Shown: positions 18,669 through 29,406 of the stretch, in pieces
How positions within the stretch are numbered: position 1 is the stretch's first letter
Layout of the letters: every line of letters begins with the position of its first letter
Source: Mesobacillus subterraneus
Lineage (GTDB): Bacteria; Bacillota; Bacilli; Bacillales; Cytobacillaceae
Assembly (NCBI RefSeq): GCF_003937825.1
Contig: NZ_RSFW01000031.1
Coordinates: 1-32,031, forward strand
Direction of reading: 5' to 3'
Length of the DNA stretch: 32,031 nt
Program-made: the position numbers and the translations under genes
The notes under the pieces: model-generated
What the model was told of the DNA's origin: nothing
Database searches by the model: none
Seen by the model: only the letters and a program-made list of their open reading frames with translations

Positions 18669-20408
18669 ATGGAACAACGTTATCGATGGAAAAACAAACA
18701 ACTGCGCAACCATGCTGCTGTTTTGGACGGCACCCTTTCACCGACGATCTTATTGAAGAACGCGACATATTTGAACCAGACATTCCGCAAGTGGATGACT
18801 GCGAACATTTGGATTTACGAAGACAGGATTGTGTATGTTGGTGAAAACCTGCCTGAAAATACAAAGCAATGTGAAATAGTGGACTGCACCGGGATGAAGC
18901 TGGTGCCGGGGTATATTGAACCTCATGCCCACCCGTTTCAACTTTATAATCCCCATTCTTTCGCTGCATATGCATCGCAGACGGGGACAACGACCTTGAT
19001 CAATGACAATATGGTGCTCGCTTTACAATTGGATAAAAAGAAAGCGTTTTCTTTTATCAATGAGCTGAATGATAATCCCGTTTCGATGTACTGGTGGTGC
19101 CGCTTTGACGCGCAGACGGAAATCCAGCACGAAGAGGATGTGTTCTCCAACAGTAATATCCGCGCCTGGCTTGACCATGAAAATGTCGTCCAGGGCGGCG
19201 AGCTGACATGCTGGCCCAAGCTGATGAACGGAGATGACATGATCCTCCACTGGATGCAGGAAACGAAGCGTCATCACAAGAAAATTGAAGGTCATTTTCC
19301 AGGGGCATCGGAAAAAACACTGGCAAAAATGATGCTCTTCGGAGCCGATTGTGACCATGAAGCGATGACGGGCGAAGAAGTCCGCAGAAGATTGATGCAG
19401 GGCTATATGGTGTCGCTCCGGCATTCGTCAATCCGTCCTGATTTGCCAAAGCTGCTCGATGAAATCCACGAGCTGGATATCGCGGTTTATGATCGCTTCA
19501 TGATGACGACAGACGGGGCATCAACGGCCTTTTACGAAAATGGCGTTATTGATGAACTGATCCGAATCGCCATTGATAAGGGAGTCCCTGTGATAGATGC
19601 CTACAATATGGCGACAATCAACGTGGCGCGCTATTATAATTTTGAGCATCTGCATGGGAATATCGCGACCGGCCGGATTGCCAACATCAATATTTTGAGC
19701 GAAGAATTGAATCCGACTCCAGTTTCGGTGCTGGCTAAAGGCCAATGGGTCAAACGGGATGGGGAAGCAATTGATGCAGCGAAAGAGCTGGAATGGTCCA
19801 AAATGGGCTTTGAGCCGCTTAATATCAATTGGGACCTCACGATGGATGACATGCAATTCTCGATGCCGTTTGGAATCAAGATGGAGAATTCTGTCATAAC
19901 CAAGCCGTATTCGATTTCAATCGATGTATCCGACGGGGAACTATCCACCAATCATGATGAGTGCTTTTTCATGCTGATCGACCGGAATGGTCATTGGCGC
20001 ATCAATACGGTGCTGAAAGGCTTCGCTACTGAACTGCAGGGGCTTGCGAGTTCATTCTCCAACACAGGCGACATCATTCTGATCGGTAAAAACAAACAGG
20101 ATATGATTGCTGCGTTTAACCGGATGAAGGAGCTCGGCGGCGGGATTGTAGCCTGTGAGAATGGCGTTCCTGCAAGGGAGATTCCGCTAAGGCTGCAAGG
20201 AATTATGTCCAGCCATCCTGTCACGGAACTGATGGCTGAGGAGAAGAAGCTGCTTGAGTATTTAAAGGAAAAAGGCTACAAATTCGCGGATCCGATTTAT
20301 TCACTGCTATTCTTCAGTTCAACGCATTTGCCGTACATTCGCATTACACAACAGGGGATCTATGACGTGATGAAAAAAACGGTACTCTTTCCAACGATAA
20401 TGCGTTAA
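18669..20408 (+). CDS. yerA: Adenine deaminase family protein YerA
   Basis: A metal-dependent amidohydrolase related to adenine deaminase (adenine to hypoxanthine and ammonia), closely resembling B. subtilis YerA. The N-terminal region and barrel carry GYIEPHAHP (metal ligands H86 and H88), EGHFPGAS and MTTDGAS; the C-terminal part (about 400-579) is an adenine-deaminase C-terminal domain. Length, 579 residues, is normal. The ATG at 18669 has AAAAGGGG 8 nt before it. Next to the pur operon it would serve purine salvage, but the YerA branch differs from AdeC, so the substrate is an inference. It is followed by yerB after a 63-bp gap. Confidence 0.88.
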   Translation: MEQRYRWKNKQLRNHAAVLDGTLSPTILLKNATYLNQTFRKWMTANIWIYEDRIVYVGENLPENTKQCEIVDCTGMKLVPGYIEPHAHPFQLYNPHSFAAYASQTGTTTLINDNMVLALQLDKKKAFSFINELNDNPVSMYWWCRFDAQTEIQHEEDVFSNSNIRAWLDHENVVQGGELTCWPKLMNGDDMILHWMQETKRHHKKIEGHFPGASEKTLAKMMLFGADCDHEAMTGEEVRRRLMQGYMVSLRHSSIRPDLPKLLDEIHELDIAVYDRFMMTTDGASTAFYENGVIDELIRIAIDKGVPVIDAYNMATINVARYYNFEHLHGNIATGRIANINILSEELNPTPVSVLAKGQWVKRDGEAIDAAKELEWSKMGFEPLNINWDLTMDDMQFSMPFGIKMENSVITKPYSISIDVSDGELSTNHDECFFMLIDRNGHWRINTVLKGFATELQGLASSFSNTGDIILIGKNKQDMIAAFNRMKELGGGIVACENGVPAREIPLRLQGIMSSHPVTELMAEEKKLLEYLKEKGYKFADPIYSLLFFSSTHLPYIRITQQGIYDVMKKTVLFPTIMR

Positions 20409-20471
20409 AATATAACAGTGCATCTACAGAGAGACAGCCATGATCGAACTGGGAGTTCAAGGGGTGGCAAA

Positions 20472-21512
20472 ATGAGAAAAAAATGGATCGCTGTGCTTGC
20501 GGCCGCCATAGTGCTTACGGCCGGGTGCAGCAGTAAAGAGACAGAGAAAAAAGAAGCAACAGAACATAAAGAAAAACAAGTAGAAGTAGAAGAGGTCGTC
20601 AAACCAGAGGAGCTTTCGTATCAGTTCCCGCTCACAGGGCTGGGGACTGCTGAGGAAAGTTCGGATCGTGCAGTGGCCGTGGTGGTCAATAACCACCCTA
20701 AGGCACGGCCGCAATCTGGTCTTCCTCAAGCGGATATTGTATACGAAGTCCTTGCAGAGGGAGACGTCACACGGTTCGTCGCCATTTTCCAAAGCGAAAA
20801 GCCTAAAAACATTGGGCCGGTCCGCAGCGCGCGGGAATATTTTATCGACCTTGCGGCAGGGTATGACAGCTTTTTCATCGCCCATGGCTACAGTCCTGAA
20901 GCGAAAATCAGACTGGATCACGGGGAAATCGACAACATCAACGGCATGCAGTATGATGGAACGCTGTTCAAACGCGCCGATTTCCGTAAGGCCCCTCACA
21001 ATTCTTATATCAACTTCAAGAATATTGTAAAGGGAGCTGATCAGAAGGGCTATAACCTCGATAAAGCTCCTGGAAATGCAGAGTTTTTAAGCAGCGAGGA
21101 AGCAGACCAGCTGGACGGAGTCGAGGCCAAAGACTTCATGGTTTCATATGGTTCGCCGTCGTTCGATGCGATTTACGAATACGATGCGGAGGAAGGGAAA
21201 TATCACCGATTTATCGGCAGTGAAGAAACGGTTGACCTTGAGTCAAAGGACCCCGTACTGCTCGATAATGTCCTCGTCGTGCAAATGAATCACAAAGTGG
21301 TCGACAATGCCGGACGCAGGGTTATCGATATGAACTCCGGCGGCAAAGGGTATCTGTTCCAAAAAGGCAAAGTGAATGAGATCCAATGGAAAAATGAAGC
21401 TGGCAGGATCATCCCTTATAAGGATGGGGTAAAAGCTGGTTTCGTTCCCGGGAAAACATGGATCAACATCGTCCCATCGATCAGCAGCGTCTCATTCGAC
21501 TCTCAACAATAA
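20472..21512 (+). CDS. yerB: DUF3048 lipoprotein YerB
   Basis: A surface-anchored lipoprotein of the DUF3048 family (B. subtilis YerB), function unknown. Residues 1-19 form a lipoprotein signal, MRKKWIAVLAAAIVLTAGC, with lipid attachment at C19; a charged linker rich in Lys and Glu follows. The body holds family stretches VVVNNHPKARPQSGLPQADIVYEVLAEG, ETRF-like DVTRFVAIFQSEKPKNIGPVRSAREYFID and KAPHNSYINF. The ATG at 20472 with AAGGGGTGG upstream and the signal peptide fix the start; an in-frame ATG 54 bp earlier would bury the signal. Length is 346 residues. It is followed by yerC after 15 bp, so the two are probably co-transcribed. Confidence 0.93.
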   Translation: MRKKWIAVLAAAIVLTAGCSSKETEKKEATEHKEKQVEVEEVVKPEELSYQFPLTGLGTAEESSDRAVAVVVNNHPKARPQSGLPQADIVYEVLAEGDVTRFVAIFQSEKPKNIGPVRSAREYFIDLAAGYDSFFIAHGYSPEAKIRLDHGEIDNINGMQYDGTLFKRADFRKAPHNSYINFKNIVKGADQKGYNLDKAPGNAEFLSSEEADQLDGVEAKDFMVSYGSPSFDAIYEYDAEEGKYHRFIGSEETVDLESKDPVLLDNVLVVQMNHKVVDNAGRRVIDMNSGGKGYLFQKGKVNEIQWKNEAGRIIPYKDGVKAGFVPGKTWINIVPSISSVSFDSQQ

Positions 21513-21527
21513 AAAGGGGTAGACTAT

Positions 21528-21848
21528 ATGCAAATAGATAAATTAAGAGGTAAAGAACTCGATCAATTATTCAATGCGATTTTATCGCTTAAAGATCTCG
21601 ACGAAGCCTATCGTTTCTTCGACGACCTTGCGACAGTGAACGAAATCCAGTCACTTGCCCAGCGCCTAGAGGTTGCCCGTATGCTTCGTGAGGGAAAGAC
21701 CTACCATAAAATCGAGACAGAAACAGGAGCAAGCACGGCGACAATCTCCCGTGTCAAACGCTGCCTGAACTACGGCAACGATGCGTACGAAATGGCGCTC
21801 GAGCGATTGAAAGAGCAAGACAACGCTGAGAAAGAACAAGCGAAATAA
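21528..21848 (+). CDS. yerC: TrpR-like DNA-binding protein YerC
   Basis: A 106-residue putative regulator of the TrpR/YerC family. An all-helical fold is expected, with a helix-turn-helix near residues 58-80 (TYHKIETETGASTATISRVKRCL). The IQSLAQRLEVARML stretch before it is typical of the family. The ATG follows AAAAAGGGG. It is the last gene of the yerA-yerB-yerC group, ended by a terminator. Targets are unknown. In B. subtilis pcrB follows; here a 600-bp gap and a symporter gene intervene. Confidence 0.92.
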   Translation: MQIDKLRGKELDQLFNAILSLKDLDEAYRFFDDLATVNEIQSLAQRLEVARMLREGKTYHKIETETGASTATISRVKRCLNYGNDAYEMALERLKEQDNAEKEQAK

Positions 21849-21862
21849 CGCATTAGCAAGGG

Positions 21863-21894
21863 GGACGGAATCCAGACGGGTTCCGCCTTTTTTT
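21863..21894 (+). terminator. Intrinsic terminator after yerC
   Basis: GG(A)CGGAATCC pairs with GGGTTCCGCC around loop AGAC, with one bulged A and one G-U pair, followed by TTTTTTT (21888-21894). Confidence 0.9.
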
Positions 21895-21930
21895 GTGTGC
21901 AATCATTTGGAAAAAATCCTTGATAATTAC

Positions 21931-22050
21931 CAAATCGCTATAAAAATTAACATTTCGCTATAAAAATAAGATTATCGCTATAAAATCTTCATTTTCGCTA
22001 TAAAAAAGGAATTTTCGCTATAAAATATTTATTTTCGCTATAAAAAATTT
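21931..22050. repeat. Phased tandem array B: six 20-bp units
   Basis: Six units of exactly 20 bp start at 21931, 21951, 21971, 21991, 22011 and 22031. TCGCTATAAAA is invariant in all six; the best consensus is ATTTTCGCTATAAAA followed by five variable bases. Each unit holds an A-tract in the same helical register. A 20-bp period cannot keep a reading frame from unit to unit, so it is not a protein repeat. It lies 36 bp beyond the yerC terminator. Confidence 0.95.
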
Positions 22051-22177
22051 TTCCATACTGTAGCAGACTGTACTCGTATATTTTACTGATTCAAGCAAAA
22101 ACCAAAAAACCAAATAATCACACTGGTGGGGTATGAATCGCTGAGAAAATGTGATCAAATTCCCAAGAATTAATTAA

Positions 22178-22303
22178 TCACTGCGAAAACATGCTTCATC
22201 ACTACGATTTGCCGCCTTATCACTACGAAAATGGACTTTTCCAATACGATATGTCCACTTTTCACTACGAAAATCGGCTTTTTCACTACTTTTTTTCCAT
22301 ATA
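22178..22303. repeat. Phased tandem array C: six 21-bp units
   Basis: Units start at 22178, 22199, 22220, 22241, 22262 and 22283, always 21 bp apart. The consensus core is TTTTCACTACGAAAA, a small palindrome (TTTTC-ACTAC-GAAAA). The fourth unit (CCAATACGATAT) and the sixth (TCACTACTTTTT) are degenerate. The core resembles that of array B (TTTTCGCTATAAAA). The 127 bp between arrays B and C show nothing beyond one isolated look-alike, ATCGCTGAGAAAATG near 22137. Confidence 0.9.
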
Positions 22304-22496
22304 AAGGTTAAAACTCATCCTATATTCAAAGAAAATTACCTTTTTAGCAGTAGGAATGTCTGTACCTTATCCCGTCTCACGAATCTCCTTAATTGGTTCC
22401 CGAATTACCAAAAAGGTTTTCCCTCATTCTTGGTTAGTAACTTGCTTTAAAGGGTAGGGGGAAGGTAATAGATTATTAAAGATTTGGAGTGAGTTG
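22304..22496. other. Non-coding leader of the symporter gene
   Basis: No gene is seen here. TTGCTT (22443-22448) and TAATAG (22467-22472) are 18 bp apart and could be a weak promoter. GTTAGT (22434-22439) with GGGTAG (22453-22458), 13 bp apart, is a marginal SigB-like pairing. Neither is convincing. GGAGTGAG (22485-22492) is the ribosome binding site of the next gene. Confidence 0.4.
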
Positions 22497-23924
22497 ATGG
22501 GGGCAAGTTTTACGGTAATTGCAATTGTTATTATTTATTTAGGCATCATGATCATGATTGGGTACATATCTTCGAAAAAAATCAATGATAATGAGGATTT
22601 TCTGGTGGCGGGCCGCAAAATGGGTCCGTGGCTTCTGGCGGGGAGCCTTGCTGCGACTGAGGTTGGCGGCGGTTCTTCACTGGGTGTGGTGGAAAAGGCG
22701 TATGGTGACTGGGGGCTTTCTGCCGTCTGGTATGTCATCACGATGGCGATTGCGTTCATCGTGCTGGCTTTTTTGGCGCCAATGCTTCGGGAAGCCGCTG
22801 TAAAAACGGTGCCTGAATATTTCCGCAGACGATATGGTGAAGCGAATTCGCTTGTTACGTCGATCATTATGCTGCTGCCGATGGTCGGATTGACCGCGGT
22901 GCAGTTCATCGCCTCGGCGACGATTCTATCGGTCATGACTGGCTGGAGCTATACGATGTCAGTCATCATCGTCACGGTTGTCGTCACGTTATACAGTGTG
23001 ATGGGCGGGATGTACAGCGTCGTTTACACCGATGTGGTCCAGTGGATTTTCATCATTGTCGGGATGGCGCTCATCATTCCGTTCACGCTCCAAGCCGGGG
23101 GCGGATTCGAGCAGGTTACAGCCAATATCCCGGAGGCAAAGTGGAGTCTAGTAGACGGCGCAGGCTGGGGAACGATTATTGCGCTTGTCGTAATGTATAT
23201 CGCGTCCTTTACGGTCGGCCAGGAAGCGGTCCAGCGCTATTATTCTGCTAAAGACGGCAAAGCGGCAAAGCAAGCTTCTTATATTACTTCCTTTGTATAT
23301 GTGTTGTTCGCATTCATCCCTGCTGTCATCGGTCTGTTCATGTATGGAATGGTTGAGAACGGCGTAATTGACGGGGCGATGCTGATGGAAAAAGGCGCAC
23401 AGTACGCGTTGCCGGTGCTGGCGATGGAGGTCCTGCCTGATGTGGTCACGGGCATCCTATTCGCCGCACTGATTTCGGCGACCATGTCCAGTGCATCCAG
23501 TAACCTACTGGCGGCAGGCTCTATTTTTACAAACGATATCTACCATCAGTACATCAACAAGAATGCACCTGACAAATCTCTGTTAAAAATGGTCCGCTAT
23601 ACGATGTATGTCGTCGCTGCGTTCAGCTTGCTGACGGCGATCTGGAATGTTTCTGATATTATCACCTTGCTCATGTTCTCCTTTACATTGAGAGCGGGCG
23701 GGGCGTTCATCCCCTATGTGTTCGGGCATATCTGGGAAAAAGCGAGTCCTGCAGGCAGCCTTGCATCCTTGTTCCTTGGCAGTCTGGCAGTTTATCTTGG
23801 CGAAAAGGAGATCATCAGCTTCTTTGGGCTCGATCCTATCTACCTTGCGCTGATTGTCAGCGGCATCAGTTTCTATATCTTCTCGAGGCTGTTCACCGAG
23901 CAATATGAGCAGCGCGATTTGTAA
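22497..23924 (+). CDS. Sodium:solute symporter family transporter
   Basis: A polytopic membrane protein of the SSS family, which imports a solute with sodium or another cation. The 475-residue protein has about 13 hydrophobic helices. Family features are the N-terminal YLGIMIMIGYISSKKINDNEDFLVAGRKMGPWLLAGSLAATEVGGGSSLG, the TVPEYFRRRYG loop after helix 3, VYTDVVQWIFIIVG, and ALISATMSSASSNLLAAGSIFTNDIY in helix 8 (sodium-site region). The ATG at 22497 fits GGAGTGAG; the TTG at 22494 is one codon earlier. The substrate cannot be read from the sequence; it is not clearly a PutP/OpuE proline carrier. It is a single gene with its own terminator, at a place where B. subtilis has none. Confidence 0.9.
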   Translation: MGASFTVIAIVIIYLGIMIMIGYISSKKINDNEDFLVAGRKMGPWLLAGSLAATEVGGGSSLGVVEKAYGDWGLSAVWYVITMAIAFIVLAFLAPMLREAAVKTVPEYFRRRYGEANSLVTSIIMLLPMVGLTAVQFIASATILSVMTGWSYTMSVIIVTVVVTLYSVMGGMYSVVYTDVVQWIFIIVGMALIIPFTLQAGGGFEQVTANIPEAKWSLVDGAGWGTIIALVVMYIASFTVGQEAVQRYYSAKDGKAAKQASYITSFVYVLFAFIPAVIGLFMYGMVENGVIDGAMLMEKGAQYALPVLAMEVLPDVVTGILFAALISATMSSASSNLLAAGSIFTNDIYHQYINKNAPDKSLLKMVRYTMYVVAAFSLLTAIWNVSDIITLLMFSFTLRAGGAFIPYVFGHIWEKASPAGSLASLFLGSLAVYLGEKEIISFFGLDPIYLALIVSGISFYIFSRLFTEQYEQRDL

Positions 23925-23934
23925 AACTTTTTTG

Positions 23935-23965
23935 AAAAAGCGTTCCATCATCGGGACGCTTTTTT
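23935..23965 (+). terminator. Intrinsic terminator after the symporter gene
   Basis: AAAAAGCGTTCC pairs with GGGACGCTTTTT (one G-U) around a 6-nt loop and continues into TTTTTT. Confidence 0.92.
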
Positions 23966-23978
23966 CATATGTTTCCTT

Positions 23979-24007
23979 TTTTATATATAAGCAACAAATG
24001 CTATAAT
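23979..24007 (+). promoter_or_regulatory. Promoter of pcrB (extended -10)
   Basis: TATAAT (24002-24007) is preceded by TGC, giving an extended -10 (TGNTATAAT). The -35 region (about 23979-23984, TTTTAT) is poor, which the extended -10 can offset. It lies between the symporter terminator and the pcrB start. Confidence 0.65.
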
Positions 24008-24043
24008 GGTGGAATGGATATATAGAATGGGGGCAATTCAGGG

Positions 24044-24730
24044 ATGTACGATGTTCGCGAGTGGAAACATGTGTTCAAACTCGATCCTAATAAAGAGATA
24101 ACTGATGAAGAATTAGATAGAATTTGCGAGTCTGGAACCGACGCGATCATGGTGGGAGGAACCGATGGAGTCACTCTTGAGGGAGTCCTGGATTTGATGT
24201 CCCGCGTTCGCCGTTATACGGTTCCATGCATTCTCGAGGTTTCGACCGTGGAGTCCATTACGCCGGGATTCGATTTTTATTTTATCCCGACGGTGCTGAA
24301 CAGCGGCAATCCGCAGTGGATCACCGGCCTGCATCATGAAGCGGTCAAGGAGTATGGTGATTTGATGGATTGGGAAGAGATTAAGATGGAAGGCTATTGC
24401 ATCCTTAACCCGGAGTGCAAGGCGGCAAAGCTGACCGAGGCGAAGACGGAGCTTTCAGTCGCGGATGTTCAGGCTTATGCGATGATGGCGGAAAAAATGT
24501 TCAACCTGCCAATTTTCTATCTCGAATATAGCGGCACGTACGGAAATCCCGAATATGTCGAAGCAGCCAAAGGGGTCCTTAACCAAACCGTTCTCTTTTA
24601 CGGCGGCGGCATCGAGACGGCTCAACAGGCAGAAGAAATGTCCAGGCATGCAGATGTCATCGTCGTCGGCAATGTCATTTACACCAATCTGGATGAAGCA
24701 ATGAAGACAGTGGCTATGGTGAAGAAATAG
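24044..24730 (+). CDS. pcrB: Heptaprenylglyceryl phosphate synthase PcrB
   Basis: Joins heptaprenyl diphosphate to sn-glycerol-1-phosphate, making the archaeal-type ether lipid precursor known from Bacillus. The 228-residue TIM-barrel protein shows [20 protein letters not shown] (phosphate/prenyl site), [47 protein letters not shown] and [23 protein letters not shown] (C-terminal phosphate-binding loops). A G-rich site, GGGGGCA, lies upstream of the ATG. It heads the pcrB-pcrA-ligA-yerH block; a second promoter probably lies before pcrA. Confidence 0.95.
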   Translation: MYDVREWKHVFKLDPNKEITDEELDRICESGTDAIMVGGTDGVTLEGVLDLMSRVRRYTVPCILEVSTVESITPGFDFYFIPTVLNSGNPQWITGLHHEAVKEYGDLMDWEEIKMEGYCILNPECKAAKLTEAKTELSVADVQAYAMMAEKMFNLPIFYLEYSGTYGNPEYVEAAKGVLNQTVLFYGGGIETAQQAEEMSRHADVIVVGNVIYTNLDEAMKTVAMVKK

Positions 24731-24813
24731 AATTGCTTCGTGCCCCAATAGCGGGTGTGTGGCGAAAAAAGGTCACCAATGACCTTGTAAATGGAAAATA
24801 GGTACCAATGATA

Positions 24814-24842
24814 TTGTTTATAGATCGGTATTGAGATAAAAT
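24814..24842 (+). promoter_or_regulatory. Probable promoter of pcrA
   Basis: TTGTTT (24814-24819) and TAAAAT (24837-24842) are 17 bp apart, inside the 145-bp pcrB-pcrA gap. Just upstream is a 7-bp perfect hairpin, AAGGTCA-CCAA-TGACCTT, without a U-tract, and a partial repeat of its centre (GGTCACCAATGAC, then GGTACCAATGAT), which might be an operator. Confidence 0.55.
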
Positions 24843-24875
24843 AAGAACAAATGTTTGTATGGTGGTGGTTAGGAA

Positions 24876-27104
24876 GTGCAATTTTTAACGGATAAATTAT
24901 TGAACGGACTGAACCCGGAGCAGCAGAAGGCTGTCAAGACAGTGGATGGCCCCTTGCTTCTGATGGCTGGGGCAGGCTCGGGTAAAACAAGGGTTTTGAC
25001 CCACAGAATTGCGTATTTGATGGTGGAAAAAGGGGTAAATCCTTATAACATCCTTGCGATTACGTTTACGAATAAAGCGGCACGCGAGATGCGCGAGAGG
25101 ATCCAGAAGATGATGGGCGGCGCGGCAGATGAGATCTGGATTTCAACGTTCCATTCGATGTGTGTGCGGATTTTGCGCAGGGACATCGACCGGCTCGGCT
25201 ACAACCGCAACTTCACGATCCTGGATTCAACAGACCAGCAGTCGGTCATCAAGTCGATTTTAAAAGACAAGAATATGGATCCGAAGAAGTTCGATCCGCG
25301 TGCGATCCTTGGGACGATCAGTTCGGCAAAGAACGAATTGATCACCCCGGAAGAATACGCAAAGACGGCGGGGGATTATTTTTCCCAGAAGGTCAGCGAT
25401 GTGTATGAGGAGTACCAGCGCAGGCTCCGTAAGAACAATGCGCTCGATTTCGACGATCTGATCATGGTTACAATCACGCTGTTCATGCGCGTGCCGGAAG
25501 TTCTCGAGTATTATCAGCGCAAGTTCCAGTACATCCACGTCGATGAGTACCAGGATACGAACAGAGCACAATATATGCTCGTAAAACTGCTGGCGCAGCG
25601 ATTCCAGAATCTTTGTGTCGTCGGTGACTCTGACCAGTCGATCTACCGCTGGCGTGGTGCTGACATTGCGAACATCCTTTCCTTTGAAAAGGACTATCCA
25701 AGGGCTAGTGTGATTTTGCTTGAGCAAAACTACCGCTCGACGAAGAAAATCCTCTTGGCGGCGAATATGGTCATCCAGAACAATATGAACCGCAAGCCGA
25801 AAAATCTTTGGACGGAAAACGCTGAAGGAAATAAAATCATGTATTACCGTGCGGACAGCGAGCAGGGTGAAGCGCAGTTCGTCATCGGGAAAATCCAGGA
25901 GCTTGTCCGCAATGGCCGCAAGCTGTCAGATATCGCGATCCTTTACCGCACGAACGCCCAGTCCCGTGTTATCGAGGAATCGTTCCTGAAGTCGAACATC
26001 GAGTACTCGATCGTCGGAGGCATCAAGTTCTATGACAGGAAGGAAATCAAGGATATCCTTGCGTACCTTCGTCTGATTTCAAATCCGGATGATGACATCA
26101 GCTTGCAGCGGATCATCAATGTGCCGAAGCGGGCAATTGGCTCAACTTCCATTGATAAAATCGCCAACTTTGCAACAATGCATGATCTGTCGATGTTCCA
26201 GGCGCTCGAAACGATTGAAATGATCGGCCTGAGCCCGAAGGCTGAAAAAGCAGCAGCTGAGTTCCGCAACCTGATCAGCAACTACACCCATCAGCAGGAA
26301 TACCTATCAGTGACGGAGCTGGTTGAGGAAGTGCTTGATAAAACGGGCTACCGTGACATGCTGAAGGCGGAAAAATCGCTCGAATCACAGAGCCGTCTTG
26401 AGAATATCGATGAATTTTTAACCGTTACAAAAAGCTTTGAAGAAAGCAATGAAGATAAAAGCCTGGTTGCATTCCTGACAGATTTGGCGCTTGTCGCTGA
26501 TATCGATCGTCTCGATGATGACGGGCAGCAAAAAACAGACTTTGTCACACTGATGACCTTGCACTCAGCGAAGGGACTTGAATTCCCTGCTGTCTTCCTG
26601 ATCGGGATGGAGGAAGGCGTATTCCCGCACAGCCGTTCCTTGATGGAAGAGGATGAGATGGAGGAAGAACGCCGTCTGGCCTATGTCGGAATCACTCGTG
26701 CTGAAGAGGAATTGTTCATCACGAATGCCCAAATGCGTACATTGTTCGGCCGTACGAATATGAATCCGGAATCACGGTTCATCAAGGAAATTCCGGCTGA
26801 TTTGGTTGAAGATGCGGTGCCAAGAGTGAGAAAACCATCGCCATTGAGCGGCGGCAGACCTTCGCCTGCAGCAAGGCCATCGATGCCGGCTCGCGGAGCT
26901 GTGACCCGTCCGGTTGCGGCAGCTAGCGGCGGTGAAGGAATTGAATGGAAGGTCGGCGACAAAGCGCAGCATGGCAAGTGGGGAACAGGAACCGTAGTAA
27001 GCGTAAAAGGCTCCGGGGACGGAATGGAGCTCGACATCGCCTTCCCAAGCCCAACTGGCATCAAGCGTTTGCTGGCCAAGTTTGCTCCGATTACAAAAGC
27101 GTAG
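24876..27104 (+). CDS. pcrA: ATP-dependent DNA helicase PcrA
   Basis: Essential superfamily 1A 3'-5' helicase (UvrD relative) for repair and for clearing RecA and RNA polymerase from DNA. The 742-residue protein has Walker A GAGSGKT (32-38), [12 protein letters not shown] (Ia), VDEYQDTN (II), [14 protein letters not shown] (III), LEQNYRST (IV), [13 protein letters not shown] (V) and [13 protein letters not shown] (VI). The C-terminal tail is a Pro/Arg/Ser/Ala-rich linker and then a Tudor-like RNA-polymerase-binding domain ([20 protein letters not shown] to the end). The start is GTG, with GGTGGTGG 7 nt upstream. It follows pcrB after a gap with its own promoter and precedes ligA after a repeat-filled 280 bp. 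Confidence 0.97.
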   Translation: MQFLTDKLLNGLNPEQQKAVKTVDGPLLLMAGAGSGKTRVLTHRIAYLMVEKGVNPYNILAITFTNKAAREMRERIQKMMGGAADEIWISTFHSMCVRILRRDIDRLGYNRNFTILDSTDQQSVIKSILKDKNMDPKKFDPRAILGTISSAKNELITPEEYAKTAGDYFSQKVSDVYEEYQRRLRKNNALDFDDLIMVTITLFMRVPEVLEYYQRKFQYIHVDEYQDTNRAQYMLVKLLAQRFQNLCVVGDSDQSIYRWRGADIANILSFEKDYPRASVILLEQNYRSTKKILLAANMVIQNNMNRKPKNLWTENAEGNKIMYYRADSEQGEAQFVIGKIQELVRNGRKLSDIAILYRTNAQSRVIEESFLKSNIEYSIVGGIKFYDRKEIKDILAYLRLISNPDDDISLQRIINVPKRAIGSTSIDKIANFATMHDLSMFQALETIEMIGLSPKAEKAAAEFRNLISNYTHQQEYLSVTELVEEVLDKTGYRDMLKAEKSLESQSRLENIDEFLTVTKSFEESNEDKSLVAFLTDLALVADIDRLDDDGQQKTDFVTLMTLHSAKGLEFPAVFLIGMEEGVFPHSRSLMEEDEMEEERRLAYVGITRAEEELFITNAQMRTLFGRTNMNPESRFIKEIPADLVEDAVPRVRKPSPLSGGRPSPAARPSMPARGAVTRPVAAASGGEGIEWKVGDKAQHGKWGTGTVVSVKGSGDGMELDIAFPSPTGIKRLLAKFAPITKA

Positions 27105-27129
27105 ACTATAACATTCTTATAATTAAATT

Positions 27130-29391
<2,262 letters not shown>

Positions 29392-29406
29392 GAGGTGTAA
29401 AACGCC

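Noticed and set aside
18544-18756. Small plus-strand open frame across the repeat upstream of yerA
   Set aside because: It is translated repeat DNA with no ribosome binding site or family resemblance and runs into yerA in another frame.
20418-20471. Longer YerB start with 18 extra residues
   Set aside because: The extension would precede and bury the lipoprotein signal peptide, and the ribosome binding site AAGGGGTGG belongs to the ATG at 20472.
21931-22303. CRISPR array
   Set aside because: Units are 20-21 bp in total with no separate unique spacers of about 30 bp, and no cas genes are nearby.
22434-22458. SigB promoter for the symporter
   Set aside because: Only about half of the -35 matches, and 5 of 6 bases in a G-rich -10-like region are not enough.
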